Shown piece after piece: positions 9,191 through 18,539 of a DNA stretch of 64,000 nt. Numbering within the stretch: the stretch's first letter is position 1; each line of letters begins with the position of its first letter. This DNA is from Alphaproteobacteria bacterium (GTDB lineage: Bacteria > Myxococcota_A > UBA796 > CAJQPC01): contig JACKEV010000007.1 of assembly GCA_020632795.1 (NCBI GenBank), forward strand, positions 186,001 to 250,000, written 5' to 3'. The notes below the pieces were generated by a model that worked only from the letters and a program-made list of their open reading frames with translations, did no database searches and was not told where the DNA came from. Position numbers and translations under genes: made by a program.

Positions 9191-10663
9191 TCAGCGCCTC
9201 CAGGCCAGCAGGCGCTCGAAGAGCCACGCCACGCGCGGGGTGAGGCGGGCGCGCTGCCACTGCCCCGCCGCCGCGCGCAGGGCGTCGGCGTGGGAGGGGT
9301 AGGGCAGCACCACGTCCGCCAGCGCCCCCACCCCCAGCCCCTGGGCGAGGGCCAGGCTGATCGGGGCGACGAGGTCGCCGGCCTGGGGGGCGACGATGGT
9401 GGCGCCCAGCAGCCGGCCTCCGGGTCCGACGCGGAGCCGCACGAAGCCCTCGCCCTGGCCGTCGAGGGTGCTTCGGTCCCCCAGGGGCGCGGTGAAGACG
9501 CGGCCCGGTGCGTCGGGGGGGGCGCCGACGTGGGCGACCTCCGGGTCGGTCCAGGTGGTCCAGGGGATGACGAGGTCGTCGGCCCGCGCCCGCCCGAAGA
9601 ACAGGGCGTTGCGCAGCACCAGGCGCGCGGTGGCGTCGGCGGCGTGGGTGAAGTTCCAGCGGCCGGCGGCGTCCCCGGCGGCGTAGATGCGGGGGTTGGT
9701 GGTGCGGAGCTGCGCGTCCAGGACCAGCCTCCCGCCTTCAACCTGGACCCCGGCGGCCTCCAGGGCCAGGCCCTCGACCACAGGCTCGCGGCCCAGGGCC
9801 AGCAGCACCGCGTCGCCGGAGACGCGCCGCTCCTCGCCCTCCTGGCGGAGCACGACGGTCTTCTGGTCGCCCTGGGCCTCGAAGCGCAGCGCCTCCGCCT
9901 GAAGGGCCAGGGTGACGCCCTCTTCAGCGAGGCGGGCTGCGAGGATCGCGCTGGCGTCGGGGTCATCGCGGGGCAGGACGCGGGGGGCCCGCTCCACCAG
10001 GGTCACGGACGACCCCAGTCGGGCGAAGGCCTGGGCCAGCTCCGTCCCCACGGGCCCGGCCCCCAGGACGATGAGGCGGCAGGGCAGGGCCTCCAGGTCG
10101 AAGATCGTCTCGGAGGTGAAGGGCGCGGCGTCGTCCAGGCCGGGCAGGTCCGGGCGAAGCGGCCGGGAGCCGGTGGCGATCAGGGCGCGGGCGAAGCGCA
10201 GGGTCTGCCCGCCGACCTCGACGGCGTCGGGGCCGACGAAGCGGGCGGCGCCGAAGTACACGTCCACGCCGGCCTCAGCGAAGCGGCGGGCGCTGTCGTG
10301 GGGGGCGAGGGCGAGCCGGGCGGCGCGCACACCGGCCATCACCTCGGCGAAGTCCACCCGCACGCCGTCGACGTGGACGCCGAAGCGGGCGGCGTTGCGG
10401 GCCTCGTGGGCGGCCTTCGCGGCCCGGAGCAGGGCCTTGGAGGGCACGCAGCCGGTGTGCAGGCAGTCCCCCCCCAGGGCGACCCGCTCGATGAGGGCGA
10501 CCCGGCCCCCCAGGCCAGCGGCGCCCATGGCGGCCACGAGCCCGGCCGCGCCGGCGCCGATGGCGACGAGGTTGTAGCGCCCCGAGGGCGTGGGGTTCAC
10601 CCAGCCGGGGGGGCGGACGTGGGCGAGGAAGGGGTCGACGGGTGTCGAGGGGTCGGCGGGCAC
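9191..10663 (-). CDS. FAD-dependent pyridine-nucleotide disulfide oxidoreductase (mercuric-reductase-like)
   Basis: 490 residues, GTG start 1 nt after the uvrC stop. It shows the N-terminal FAD Rossmann motif (AIGAGAAGLVAAMG), the redox-active disulfide GGDCLHTGCVPSKA, the NAD(P) motif LGAGPVGTELAQAF, the second FAD motif IYAAGDAAG and a dimerisation domain with YPSHADALR. There is no N-terminal heavy-metal-associated domain and no C-terminal vicinal cysteine pair, so true mercuric reductase activity is unlikely. It may act on a low-molecular-weight disulfide or lipoyl-like substrate. The first 28 residues are a short non-conserved extension. Confidence 0.88.
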   Translation of the reverse strand: MPADPSTPVDPFLAHVRPPGWVNPTPSGRYNLVAIGAGAAGLVAAMGAAGLGGRVALIERVALGGDCLHTGCVPSKALLRAAKAAHEARNAARFGVHVDGVRVDFAEVMAGVRAARLALAPHDSARRFAEAGVDVYFGAARFVGPDAVEVGGQTLRFARALIATGSRPLRPDLPGLDDAAPFTSETIFDLEALPCRLIVLGAGPVGTELAQAFARLGSSVTLVERAPRVLPRDDPDASAILAARLAEEGVTLALQAEALRFEAQGDQKTVVLRQEGEERRVSGDAVLLALGREPVVEGLALEAAGVQVEGGRLVLDAQLRTTNPRIYAAGDAAGRWNFTHAADATARLVLRNALFFGRARADDLVIPWTTWTDPEVAHVGAPPDAPGRVFTAPLGDRSTLDGQGEGFVRLRVGPGGRLLGATIVAPQAGDLVAPISLALAQGLGVGALADVVLPYPSHADALRAAAGQWQRARLTPRVAWLFERLLAWRR

Positions 10664-10664
10664 G

Positions 10665-12506
10665 TCACTCCCCCACCCGCAGGGCCTCGATGATCTGCGC
10701 GGCGACCTTGGGGCCCACGCCAGGGGCGGCGGCCAGCTCGGCCTCGGAGGCCTCCAGCACGGCCTGGGCGCTGCCGAAGTGGCGCAGAAGGGCCTTGCGG
10801 CGCTTGGGCCCGATGCCGGGGATGCCGTCGAGCACCGAGGTGAGCGTGGCGCGGCGGCGGAGCTGGCGGTGGTAGCGGATGGCGAAGCGGTGGGACTCGT
10901 TGCGGATGTAGCGCAGCAGGTTCAGCGCCGGGTCGTTGTCCGCGAGGCGCACCGGCTCGGCCTGGCCGGGCAGGATGATCTTGTCGACGGCGTCGAACTC
11001 GCCGCGGCGGCGCTCGGTGCGGGGCTTGGCCAGGCCGATGACCGGCTGGTGCTCCAGGCCCAGGCCGGCCAGCACCTCCACCGCGACGTTGAGCTGGCCG
11101 CGACCGCCGTCCACCACCAGCAGGTCGGGGAACACGCCCTCCTCGGCGGCCCGGCGGAAGCGGCGGCCCAGCACCTCGGCCATCGAGGCGTAGTCGTCGG
11201 GGCCCTCGACCGTGCGGATGCGGTAGCGGCGGTACTCGGTCTTGGCGGGCTGGCCGTCCAGGAACACCACGCAGGAGGCCACGGGGGAGGTGCCCTGGAT
11301 GTTGGAGTTGTCGAAGCACTCGACGCGGTGGGGGGGCGCGTCGAGGCCGCAGATCGCGGCCAGGGCCTGGAGGGCGCCCTGGCGGCGGTCCCGGGCGTCG
11401 GCGTTGCGGCGCAGGCGGCCCCGGGCGTTGTCGGCGGCGAGCCGCACGATGCGGGCCTTCTCGCCGCGCTGGGGCACCCGCAGGCGCACCCGGCCGCCCC
11501 GGCGCTCCCGAAGCACCTCCTCCAGGGCCTCGGCGGCGGAGGGCAGCTCGGGCAGCAGGACCTCCGGGGGGATGAAGCGCCCCGGACCGTAGGCGGTGTT
11601 CAGCCAGGAGGAGAGCTGCTCGGCGGGGTCGTCGGCGCCCTCGACGAACTCCAGGTAGAGGGGCTCCAGCATCATGCCCTCGCGCACGGGCACGATGGCG
11701 GCCACGCCCCGGCCCTCCTCCCGGAAGATGCCCCAGACGTCGCGGTCCTCCAGCTTGCGGTCGGCCACCTTCTGGCGCTCCAGGGTGGCGGTGATCTCGC
11801 GGGAGAGGTCGCGCAGGCGGGCGGCCTCCTCGAAGTCCTCGGCCTCGGCGGCCTCCATCATGCGGCCGTGCAGGCGGGTGATGAGGTCCTGGTTGCGGCT
11901 GTCGAGCAGCATCATGGACTGCTCCAGCAGCTCGCGGTAGGCCCCGGGCGTGGTGTGGCCGTCGACGCAGGGGGCCACGCAGCGCTTCATCTGGTAGAGC
12001 AGGCAGGGCCGGGTGCGGGCGCGCAGCACCTGGTCGGTGCAGGTGCGCAGGGGGAAGGAGCGCTGGAGGTAGGCCAGGGTCGAGCGGGCCCGGCGGGCGC
12101 TGGAGTAGGGGCCGAAGTAGCGGGCGTCGTCCTCGCGGATCTGGCGGACCAGGGTGTAGCGGGGCCAGGGCTGGCTCAGGTCCAGGCGCAGGTGCAGGAA
12201 GTTCTTGTCGTCGCGGAGCTGGACGTTGTAGCGGGGCTGGTAGCGCTTGATCAGCGTGTTCTCGAGGATCAGCGCCTCTTTCTCGGAGTCGGTGAGCACC
12301 ACGTCGACGTCGACGGCCTGGGCCACCAGGAAGCGCACCATGAAGCGCTCGTCGTGGCCGTTGAGGTACTGGCGCACCCGGGCGCGCAGATCCTTGGCCT
12401 TGCCGACGTAGAGCACCGTGCCGCCGCTGTCGCGGAAGAGGTAGACGCCGCTGCGCCGGGGCAGCTCGGCGGCGCGGGCGCGGAGGGTGTCGTCGACGGG
12501 AGGCAC
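10665..12506 (-). CDS. uvrC: UvrABC excinuclease subunit C
   Basis: 613 residues, the usual UvrC length. Domains in order: GIY-YIG nuclease (SGVYLFRDSGG, VLYVGKAKDLRARVRQY), a Cys-containing linker (TRPCLLYQMKRCVAPC), the UVR domain that binds UvrB (EDFEEAARLRDL), the RNase H-like 5' incision domain (HRVECFDNSNIQGTSPVAS, LLVVDGGRGQL) and a C-terminal helix-hairpin-helix pair (GIPGIGPKRRKALL, APGVGPKVAAQII). It makes both incisions in nucleotide excision repair. It follows the PEGA-protein gene by 10 bp and runs into the reductase gene. Confidence 0.98.
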   Translation of the reverse strand: MPPVDDTLRARAAELPRRSGVYLFRDSGGTVLYVGKAKDLRARVRQYLNGHDERFMVRFLVAQAVDVDVVLTDSEKEALILENTLIKRYQPRYNVQLRDDKNFLHLRLDLSQPWPRYTLVRQIREDDARYFGPYSSARRARSTLAYLQRSFPLRTCTDQVLRARTRPCLLYQMKRCVAPCVDGHTTPGAYRELLEQSMMLLDSRNQDLITRLHGRMMEAAEAEDFEEAARLRDLSREITATLERQKVADRKLEDRDVWGIFREEGRGVAAIVPVREGMMLEPLYLEFVEGADDPAEQLSSWLNTAYGPGRFIPPEVLLPELPSAAEALEEVLRERRGGRVRLRVPQRGEKARIVRLAADNARGRLRRNADARDRRQGALQALAAICGLDAPPHRVECFDNSNIQGTSPVASCVVFLDGQPAKTEYRRYRIRTVEGPDDYASMAEVLGRRFRRAAEEGVFPDLLVVDGGRGQLNVAVEVLAGLGLEHQPVIGLAKPRTERRRGEFDAVDKIILPGQAEPVRLADNDPALNLLRYIRNESHRFAIRYHRQLRRRATLTSVLDGIPGIGPKRRKALLRHFGSAQAVLEASEAELAAAPGVGPKVAAQIIEALRVGE

Positions 12507-12516
12507 AGCTCCCTCT

Positions 12517-15273
12517 CTAGTCTCCGTCGACGTGGAAGACCAGCGCGGCCCCCAGCTCTGCTGACGTCACCTGTCGGCAGGCCTCGACCTCGCCCTTGTA
12601 GATGCAGAGGGCGTGGGTCTCCTCGTCGTCGGGCAGGGGAAGCTCCACGGGGGCGACGCCCATGTCCTGGCCGTCCAGGGTCACCCGAGCGCCCTCGGGG
12701 TCGGTGGTGACGGTGACGGTGGGGCCGTCGGGGGCGCCGTCGTCCTCCCCGAGGGTGCTCAGGAAGCCGACGACGGCGATCGCGACCACCACGAGGGCGA
12801 CGCCGATGCGCAGCCAGGGCACGCCCCCGCCGTCGAGGTCCAGCTCGCGGGTGGGCGCGGAGGGCATGTCGCGGGCCAGCTCCTCCAGGCTGCGGCCCTC
12901 CTCGGTCCACTTGCCGGCGCCCAGCTCCCGCTCCCGCGCGGGGTTGGCGGTGATGCCGACCTGGCCGGACTCGAACAGCTCCTCCAGGGAGCCGGAGCGG
13001 CGGTCGAGGATGGAGTCGGAGGCGGGCGGGGGTGGCTTCTCTGCGGTCGTGGGGGGAGGCGGCTTCGCTGGGGCTGCGGCGACAGGGGGAGCCGGCTTGG
13101 GTGCGGGGGACCTGGACGTCGCGGCAGGGGGTGTGGCCTTGGGAGGCGGCTTGGGCGCGGGGGGCGCCGGCTTGGGCGCAGTGGCCGTGGGTGTCGGCTT
13201 GGGCGCGGGGGGCTGCGGCTTGGGCGCGGGGGGCTGCGGCTTGGGCGCGGGGGGCTGCGGCTTGGGCGCGGGGGGCGGTGGCTTGGGCGTCGCGGCCGGA
13301 GGGGATGGCTTGGGTGCGGAGGGCGGCGGCGCGGCGGCCACGGGTGCCGGCTTGGGCGTAGGGGCTGGAGGGGATGGCCTGGGCGCGGCGGCCGTGGGGG
13401 GTGCCATGGGCGTGACGGCTGGAGGGGGCGGCCTGGACGCGGCAGGCTGCGACGCGGCGGCCGTCGGAGCGGGCCTGGGCGCAGCAGGCTGTGGCGCGGC
13501 TGCCGTTGGAGCGGGAGGCTTCGGCGCGACCGCCTGCGGAGCGGGCCGCGGTGCGGGGGCAACAGGAGCCGGCCGGGGCGCCGGGGGCTCGGGTGCGCGA
13601 GGCTTCGGGGGCGTCGGCGCGACGGCCTTGGGAGGGGTTGCCTTTGCGGGAGGTGGCTCCTCAGCTTGCTGCGGGGCGGCCGAGGCCGGCTCGGGGGGCT
13701 CCTCCGGCGACGGGGGGACGGGCGCCTCGGGCTCGGCTTGCACCTCGGCGGGGGGCGGTTCAGGCGGCGTGGGCGCAGGCGGCGTGGGCGCTGGCGGCTC
13801 CTCCTTCGGCGCAGGGGCCTCCTCAGCGGCCTGCGGCGAAGGGGGTTCGGGTCTCTTCGGCGCTGGGGCCGGCGGCTCCGGCAGCGCAGGGGCCTCGACG
13901 GCCGAGGGCTGCGGCTTCACCACCACCGGCGCCACAGGCGGCGGCTCGGTCGGCCGAGGACGCGCTCCGGTCCCCGCTGGCATGGGCAGGGGCGGGACGT
14001 CGGTCGGATCCGGCGGCCGCGCGTACCGAAGGCTCAGGGGCGTGACCTCCTGGGCGAGCCGCGACGGGTCCGGTGGGGGCGGCACCTCGGGGACCGGAGG
14101 CTCGCTCTGCTCGATGGCATCGACCTCATCATCGTCCGCTCCGCTGTCATCGGGCTCAGGTCGGGCTGACGGAGGCGCGGGGGGCAGGAGCACGTCGCGG
14201 AGGGAGGGGGGAGGCTGGGAGCGCGGCCCGAGGGCGGGTGTGGGGCGCGGCGGCGCAGGCTCCGGAGACGGGGCGATCGGCGGCGCCGCGGCAGCTGGAG
14301 GGGGCAGCGCGGGCTCTGGCTGGACGGCCGGCGGCGCCGTGCGAGGGGGGGGCGCTGTCGCGACGCGTCTTTCGGGAGTGTCCTCACGCCGTGGCGCGGT
14401 CGGGGCGCTGCGCTCGACGCGCGGCGCCAGCCAGGTGCTCCGGGGCGGCGCGGTCGGTCGTGGCGCGGGTCGATCGGGTCGCGCCGCCGGGGCCGGCTCC
14501 CGCGGCAACACCAGCGGCTCCGCAGACCGCAGCACCGGGCCGGACTCCGCGCCGCCCACGCCCCGCGCGGCCAGCGCCTCCGCCAGCCGCGCCTCCCCGT
14601 CCACCTCGGCCCGCTCCATCAAGGCCAGCACGGCCTGGGCGACGCCTCGGGCGGGCTGGAGGCGCAGGCGCGGCCGGTCCCGCAGCAGCCCGTCGATCAG
14701 CAGGCGCGCGCGCGCCTCGGGCAGGTCGTCCAGGGGCAGCCCTGCGCCCTGCGCGTCCGGGAGCCAGCCTCCCCCCAGCAGCACCGAGAGCAGGCCGCCC
14801 AGCGCCAGGCAGTCGGTGGCCGGTCCCGTCGGGGCGCCGGTGGGCTCGTCCGGGGGCGGGGCGTGCAGGGTGGGGCGGATCCGCAAGGCCCCCTCCCCGT
14901 CGAAGCCGATCCCTTCAGGGTGCAGCGGGCCGTACGGCAGCCGACGATCGTGCAGAGGGCGCAGGGCCTCAGCGATCAACGCGATCGCCGCGAACGCCGC
15001 AGCGGGCTCCAGGGCGCCGGCCAGCTCGGACAACCGGATCGCCAGTGGATCGGGGCAGAACAGCCACAGCCGCCCACCCCATCGGACCGGCTCCACCGCC
15101 GCGAACGGCCCACCCCCGGGGAGGGCGAGGGCGGCCTCCATCCAGCCAGATGGGCCGCAGAGCAGCTCGCCACGGCGGCCGTCGGGGGCCCGCGCGGCGA
15201 AGCGCTCGACGCCCTCCAGCGCGCAGGGGAGGGGGGCCTCCTTCCTGAAGTCCTCGTCTGCACGGCGTGTCAT
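12517..15273 (-). CDS. Pseudokinase-like / PEGA-domain inner-membrane protein with long Pro-Ala linker
   Basis: 918 residues from the ATG at 15273. Residues 1 to about 230 resemble a protein-kinase fold: HDRRLPYGPLHPEGIGFDG sits where the catalytic loop should be, and TDCLALGGLLSVLLGG resembles the SDVYALG segment. The catalytic Asp and DFG motif are missing, so it is probably a pseudokinase. About 550 residues of Pro/Ala/Lys-rich low complexity follow. Then comes one transmembrane helix (WLRIGVALVVVAIAVVGFL) and a C-terminal PEGA domain (VTVTTDPEGARVTLDGQDMG) placed outside the membrane. It heads the operon with uvrC. Confidence 0.8.
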   Translation of the reverse strand: MTRRADEDFRKEAPLPCALEGVERFAARAPDGRRGELLCGPSGWMEAALALPGGGPFAAVEPVRWGGRLWLFCPDPLAIRLSELAGALEPAAAFAAIALIAEALRPLHDRRLPYGPLHPEGIGFDGEGALRIRPTLHAPPPDEPTGAPTGPATDCLALGGLLSVLLGGGWLPDAQGAGLPLDDLPEARARLLIDGLLRDRPRLRLQPARGVAQAVLALMERAEVDGEARLAEALAARGVGGAESGPVLRSAEPLVLPREPAPAARPDRPAPRPTAPPRSTWLAPRVERSAPTAPRREDTPERRVATAPPPRTAPPAVQPEPALPPPAAAAPPIAPSPEPAPPRPTPALGPRSQPPPSLRDVLLPPAPPSARPEPDDSGADDDEVDAIEQSEPPVPEVPPPPDPSRLAQEVTPLSLRYARPPDPTDVPPLPMPAGTGARPRPTEPPPVAPVVVKPQPSAVEAPALPEPPAPAPKRPEPPSPQAAEEAPAPKEEPPAPTPPAPTPPEPPPAEVQAEPEAPVPPSPEEPPEPASAAPQQAEEPPPAKATPPKAVAPTPPKPRAPEPPAPRPAPVAPAPRPAPQAVAPKPPAPTAAAPQPAAPRPAPTAAASQPAASRPPPPAVTPMAPPTAAAPRPSPPAPTPKPAPVAAAPPPSAPKPSPPAATPKPPPPAPKPQPPAPKPQPPAPKPQPPAPKPTPTATAPKPAPPAPKPPPKATPPAATSRSPAPKPAPPVAAAPAKPPPPTTAEKPPPPASDSILDRRSGSLEELFESGQVGITANPARERELGAGKWTEEGRSLEELARDMPSAPTRELDLDGGGVPWLRIGVALVVVAIAVVGFLSTLGEDDGAPDGPTVTVTTDPEGARVTLDGQDMGVAPVELPLPDDEETHALCIYKGEVEACRQVTSAELGAALVFHVDGD
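13198..13278. repeat. 21-bp tandem repeat coding for PQPPAPK units
   Basis: A 21-bp G/C unit is repeated three times perfectly with a partial fourth copy inside the Pro/Ala linker of the PEGA protein. On the minus strand each unit encodes PQPPAPK. The perfect identity points to recent slippage expansion, so copy number may vary between strains. Confidence 0.85.
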
Positions 15274-15280
15274 CCGCGGC

Positions 15281-15286
15281 AGTATA
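15281..15286 (-). promoter_or_regulatory. -10 box placing the PEGA-protein transcript start at or near its ATG
   Basis: TATACT (minus strand) is followed by 7 nt (GCCGCGG) and then the ATG at 15273. With a normal -10 to +1 distance the mRNA would start at the start codon and be leaderless. No SD-like sequence fits in the gap. Confidence 0.5.
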
Positions 15287-15382
15287 CGGCCGTGGCGGAC
15301 AACGTGCGGTTGATCGAGCGCGCCGGAAGCGTTACCGCTGGTCGTTCTGCGGGCTTGTCCCGGGCCGGTGCAGAGAGGAATC

Positions 15383-18300
15383 ATGAATCGCGTAGACGCT
15401 GCCATCGCCGACGGTCGGTGCGTGCTCGCCCTCGGGGGCCGCACGATCGCTGAAGCTGACGTACTCGCTGAGCTTCGTCGCAGGAGCACCATCCCCTCGG
15501 TGGTGCTGGGGGGCGACCCCGTGGATCCTGCACGACCGCTGAGCGCGGACGCCCTCGCCCCGGTCACCGCCACGTCCGGGGGGCTGCTCGTGCTCATCGA
15601 GCCCGACGCCGCCTCCGACGGTCGGGCGCTCGGGGAGCTGGAGAAGCTCCTCAAGGCCGCCCCCAACAAGCCTCGGCTGCTGGTCGTCGCCCGGGCCTTC
15701 AACCCCTTCATGATGCCCATGGGCATGCGCCTGATGAAGCTCGACCAGGACCGCCAGCGCGGCCTGAGCTTCCTCGCCGGGCTGCCCGTGCCCGAGGTCG
15801 CGGTCGTCACGAAGGCTGTCGCCGAGCAGCGCGAGAAGAAGCAGAAGACGGCCGCCGCGAAGCGCTCCGGTCCCCAGGCGCCGCACTTCCAGTTCGTCGG
15901 CCGCGAGGACGAGCAGGCCCGGCTCGCCGAGCTGCTCAAGACCGGCGGCCCCCTGGCGCTCGTCGGTCCTCGGGGCGTGGGGCGTCGCTGGCTGGTGGAC
16001 CAGACCCTGGATGGCCTGAGCGACCTGCGTCGGGCCCCGGACTTCCACTTCCGGCGGGGCAGCGGCTTCGACGCCTTCGCGGCGCGGGTCGCCGAGCTGT
16101 CCGGCCATGCACCCCTCCAGGCGCTGCTGCGCAGCAAGGAGGCCGTGGCCCCCAGCGCGATCGTCGACAGCATCCTGGAGGCCCTGTCCCTCGACGCGCT
16201 CCAGGGCACGGTCATGGTCGTCGCTGGCCTGCGCTTCCTGCAGGGGATCGACGGCTCCATCGTCAACCGGGGTCGACAGGGCCTGCTCGTCCACGCCCTG
16301 CTGACCCGCCCCTACGCCGCGCGCCTGGTCTTCCTCACCGACCGCGCCCCGGCGTTCTACCGGGAGGGCGAGGGGCAGCACCTCGAGACGCTCACCCTGG
16401 GCGGGCTCAAGGGCCGCGAGCTGTACGCCATCTTCGAGGGCTTCTTTGCCGGGGACGTGCCCCGGGACAAGATGGGCGAGGTCCACAACCAGGTCCTCGG
16501 CCACCCCATGGCCACCCGGGCCTACGCCCTGGCCTGGCACCGCGCCGAGAACAAGGAGAAGCTCCTCGAGGACAAGCGCTTCCTCAAGATGGGCCAGATC
16601 GAGAACCTGGAGCCCCTCATCAAGCACCTGCGGCGGCGCATCGACAAGCTGGAGGCCCCGCTGGCCCAGGCGCTGGTCACCGTCGGACACCTGCCGCTGC
16701 CGGTCAGCGGCAAGGTTCTCTCCCGGTGGAACGTCAACCGCGACGAGCGCATCCAGCTCTGCGCCCTGGGCCTGATGGACACCCTGCCGGTCGGAGAGCC
16801 CCGGCGCTACCACGTCCACGGCCTCATCAAGGAGCAGCTCGGCGTCCGCAAGCTGACCGACTTCGACACGATGGAGCGGGTCGGCAACATGCTGCTCGCC
16901 TTCGCGCAGGAGGTCGAGGGCGTCGAGCGCCTGGCCCTCCACCAGGAGGCCAACCGCCAGTTCGTCGCAGCCCGGCGCCTGCGCGGCCGGGTGGACGTCG
17001 GCTACCCCGACAACGACCCGATCCTGCGCACGGTGCGCAACATCCTGCGGGGCCGCAGCCCGCGCCTGGACATCGCGCTCCAGCGCATCAACGAGACCCT
17101 CAAGCGCGCCCCGGGCAACACCGAGCTGTACCTGCTGAAGGCCGAGGTCCAGGCCGCCGAGAAGGACGGCCGCGACGCCGCTGAGGCCACCTACAAGGAG
17201 GCCGAGGCCCTCTGCCCGACGCCCGAGCTGTTCCACGCCCAGGCCACCTGGCTCTCCGCGCAGCGCAAGGGCAAGCCCAAGGCCCTGATCGTGCTGGAGC
17301 GGGGCTGCGCGGCCTTCCCCCAGGACGCCGGCCTGCGCCGCCACTACGGCGCGCTGCTGGCCGAGGTCGGCCGGGACGCAGACGCCGAGAAGGCGCTGCG
17401 CGAGGCGATGGACCTCGCGCCGATGGACCCCTCCATCTACTCCCGGCTGGGTGAGGCCCTGCTGGCCCAGGGCACCGCGCGCTGGGTCGACGCCGAGGCG
17501 GCGATCCGCCACGCCATGGAGCAGGAGCCCGACAACCCGATCCACCACGCCAGGCTGGGCAGGCTGCTGCGCGGCCAGGCCGCCGTGGCCGAGCCCGAGG
17601 CCGCCGCGGTCCTGATGGCCGACGCCAAGGAGCACCTGGAGACCTCCATCAAGGGCCTGAACCGGCTGGCCTGGCCCTACCTGGAGCTGGCGCTGCTGCT
17701 GCTCGACAGCGACGGTGACCTGGAGCGCGCCGAGTGGTGCGTCAAGAAGGCCAAGAAGCTCTCCGGGGGCAAGGACGTCGCCTCCGTGGTGGCGATGGCC
17801 CGCATCCACGCCCGCACCGGCCGGGAGCGGGACGCCGAGGCCCAGATCCAGCGGGTGCTCAAGGGCCGTGAGGGCGTGAACCTCGCCACCGCCGCGCTGG
17901 GCGAGCTGTACGCCCGCCAGGGCCGCATCTTCGCCGCCGACGCCCAGTTCGATCAGGCCATCAAGCTCACCCCCGAAGGCGCGCCCGAGCTGGCGCAGTT
18001 CCAGCGGGAGCGGGCCCGGATCCTGGAGCTGATCCGCACCGGCCAGGCCGTGGAGATCGAGAAGGCCGCCGAGGCCGAGCGCCTGGGCCGCGAGGCCGAG
18101 CAGGCCGCCAAGGCCCAGGAGGTCAAGATCCTCTCCGACCGGGGCAACACCACGGTGCGCCGCAAGGGTGGCCGCCACGGTGAGCAGATCCGCCGGGACG
18201 AGGGCGTGATCGAGCACGCCGTCCACGAGCTCGCCGAGGGCCTCGGCCAGGCCGCCCACGCGGTCGGCGAGGTCGTCCGCGAGGCCGCCGAGCAGGTCGC

Positions 18301-18415
18301 CCACGCCGTCGAGGACGCCGTCCACTCCGTGGAGGAGGCGATCGAGCAGGAGCACGTGGCCGAGGACGCGGCGGTGGAGGCACCGGTGGAGGCGGAAGAG
18401 GCCGCGGAGGAGTAG
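15383..18415 (+). CDS. STAND/AAA-like protein with degenerate P-loop, TPR array and amphipathic tail
   Basis: 1010 residues from the ATG at 15383, preceded by AGAGGA; a GTG at 15368 is less likely. Residues 1-140 form alternating hydrophobic strands (CVLALGG, SVVLGG, LLVLIEP, LLVVAR) of Rossmann-like character that I cannot assign. PHFQFVGREDEQARLAELL (168-186) is the FVGRE entry motif of STAND/AAA ATPases. The Walker A that follows is GPRGVGRR (195-202), lacking the usual lysine and Ser/Thr. About 560-860 is a TPR-like array (AEKALREAMDLAPMDPSIYS, LGEALLAQG). The last 70 residues are Ala/Glu/His-rich amphipathic helix (AVHELAEGLGQAAHAVGEVV). There is no signal peptide. It could be a signalling scaffold or a defence-type switch; no effector domain is recognisable. 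Confidence 0.78.
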   Translation: MNRVDAAIADGRCVLALGGRTIAEADVLAELRRRSTIPSVVLGGDPVDPARPLSADALAPVTATSGGLLVLIEPDAASDGRALGELEKLLKAAPNKPRLLVVARAFNPFMMPMGMRLMKLDQDRQRGLSFLAGLPVPEVAVVTKAVAEQREKKQKTAAAKRSGPQAPHFQFVGREDEQARLAELLKTGGPLALVGPRGVGRRWLVDQTLDGLSDLRRAPDFHFRRGSGFDAFAARVAELSGHAPLQALLRSKEAVAPSAIVDSILEALSLDALQGTVMVVAGLRFLQGIDGSIVNRGRQGLLVHALLTRPYAARLVFLTDRAPAFYREGEGQHLETLTLGGLKGRELYAIFEGFFAGDVPRDKMGEVHNQVLGHPMATRAYALAWHRAENKEKLLEDKRFLKMGQIENLEPLIKHLRRRIDKLEAPLAQALVTVGHLPLPVSGKVLSRWNVNRDERIQLCALGLMDTLPVGEPRRYHVHGLIKEQLGVRKLTDFDTMERVGNMLLAFAQEVEGVERLALHQEANRQFVAARRLRGRVDVGYPDNDPILRTVRNILRGRSPRLDIALQRINETLKRAPGNTELYLLKAEVQAAEKDGRDAAEATYKEAEALCPTPELFHAQATWLSAQRKGKPKALIVLERGCAAFPQDAGLRRHYGALLAEVGRDADAEKALREAMDLAPMDPSIYSRLGEALLAQGTARWVDAEAAIRHAMEQEPDNPIHHARLGRLLRGQAAVAEPEAAAVLMADAKEHLETSIKGLNRLAWPYLELALLLLDSDGDLERAEWCVKKAKKLSGGKDVASVVAMARIHARTGRERDAEAQIQRVLKGREGVNLATAALGELYARQGRIFAADAQFDQAIKLTPEGAPELAQFQRERARILELIRTGQAVEIEKAAEAERLGREAEQAAKAQEVKILSDRGNTTVRRKGGRHGEQIRRDEGVIEHAVHELAEGLGQAAHAVGEVVREAAEQVAHAVEDAVHSVEEAIEQEHVAEDAAVEAPVEAEEAAEE

Positions 18416-18539
18416 ACCTCCCACAGCTCTGCAACATCCTACCCACCCCGGCGTACACCGGACAGGCAACCCCCGCTCGCCAGTGAACCGAGTTCGGGGC
18501 AAACTGTCTCTAAGTGGAAGAAAACGCCAGGACGCGCCC

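Noticed and set aside
15294..15307. A GG-N10-GC sigma54-like spacing upstream of the STAND-like gene
   Set aside because: Only TGGC and TGC match; the -24 and -12 contexts are otherwise poor and such matches are frequent in this GC-rich DNA.
12602..15313. A 903-codon open frame on the plus strand rich in Gly/Ala/Ser
   Set aside because: It is the antisense of the Pro/Ala-rich linker of the PEGA protein; the minus frame has real domains, the plus one is Gly-rich low complexity.
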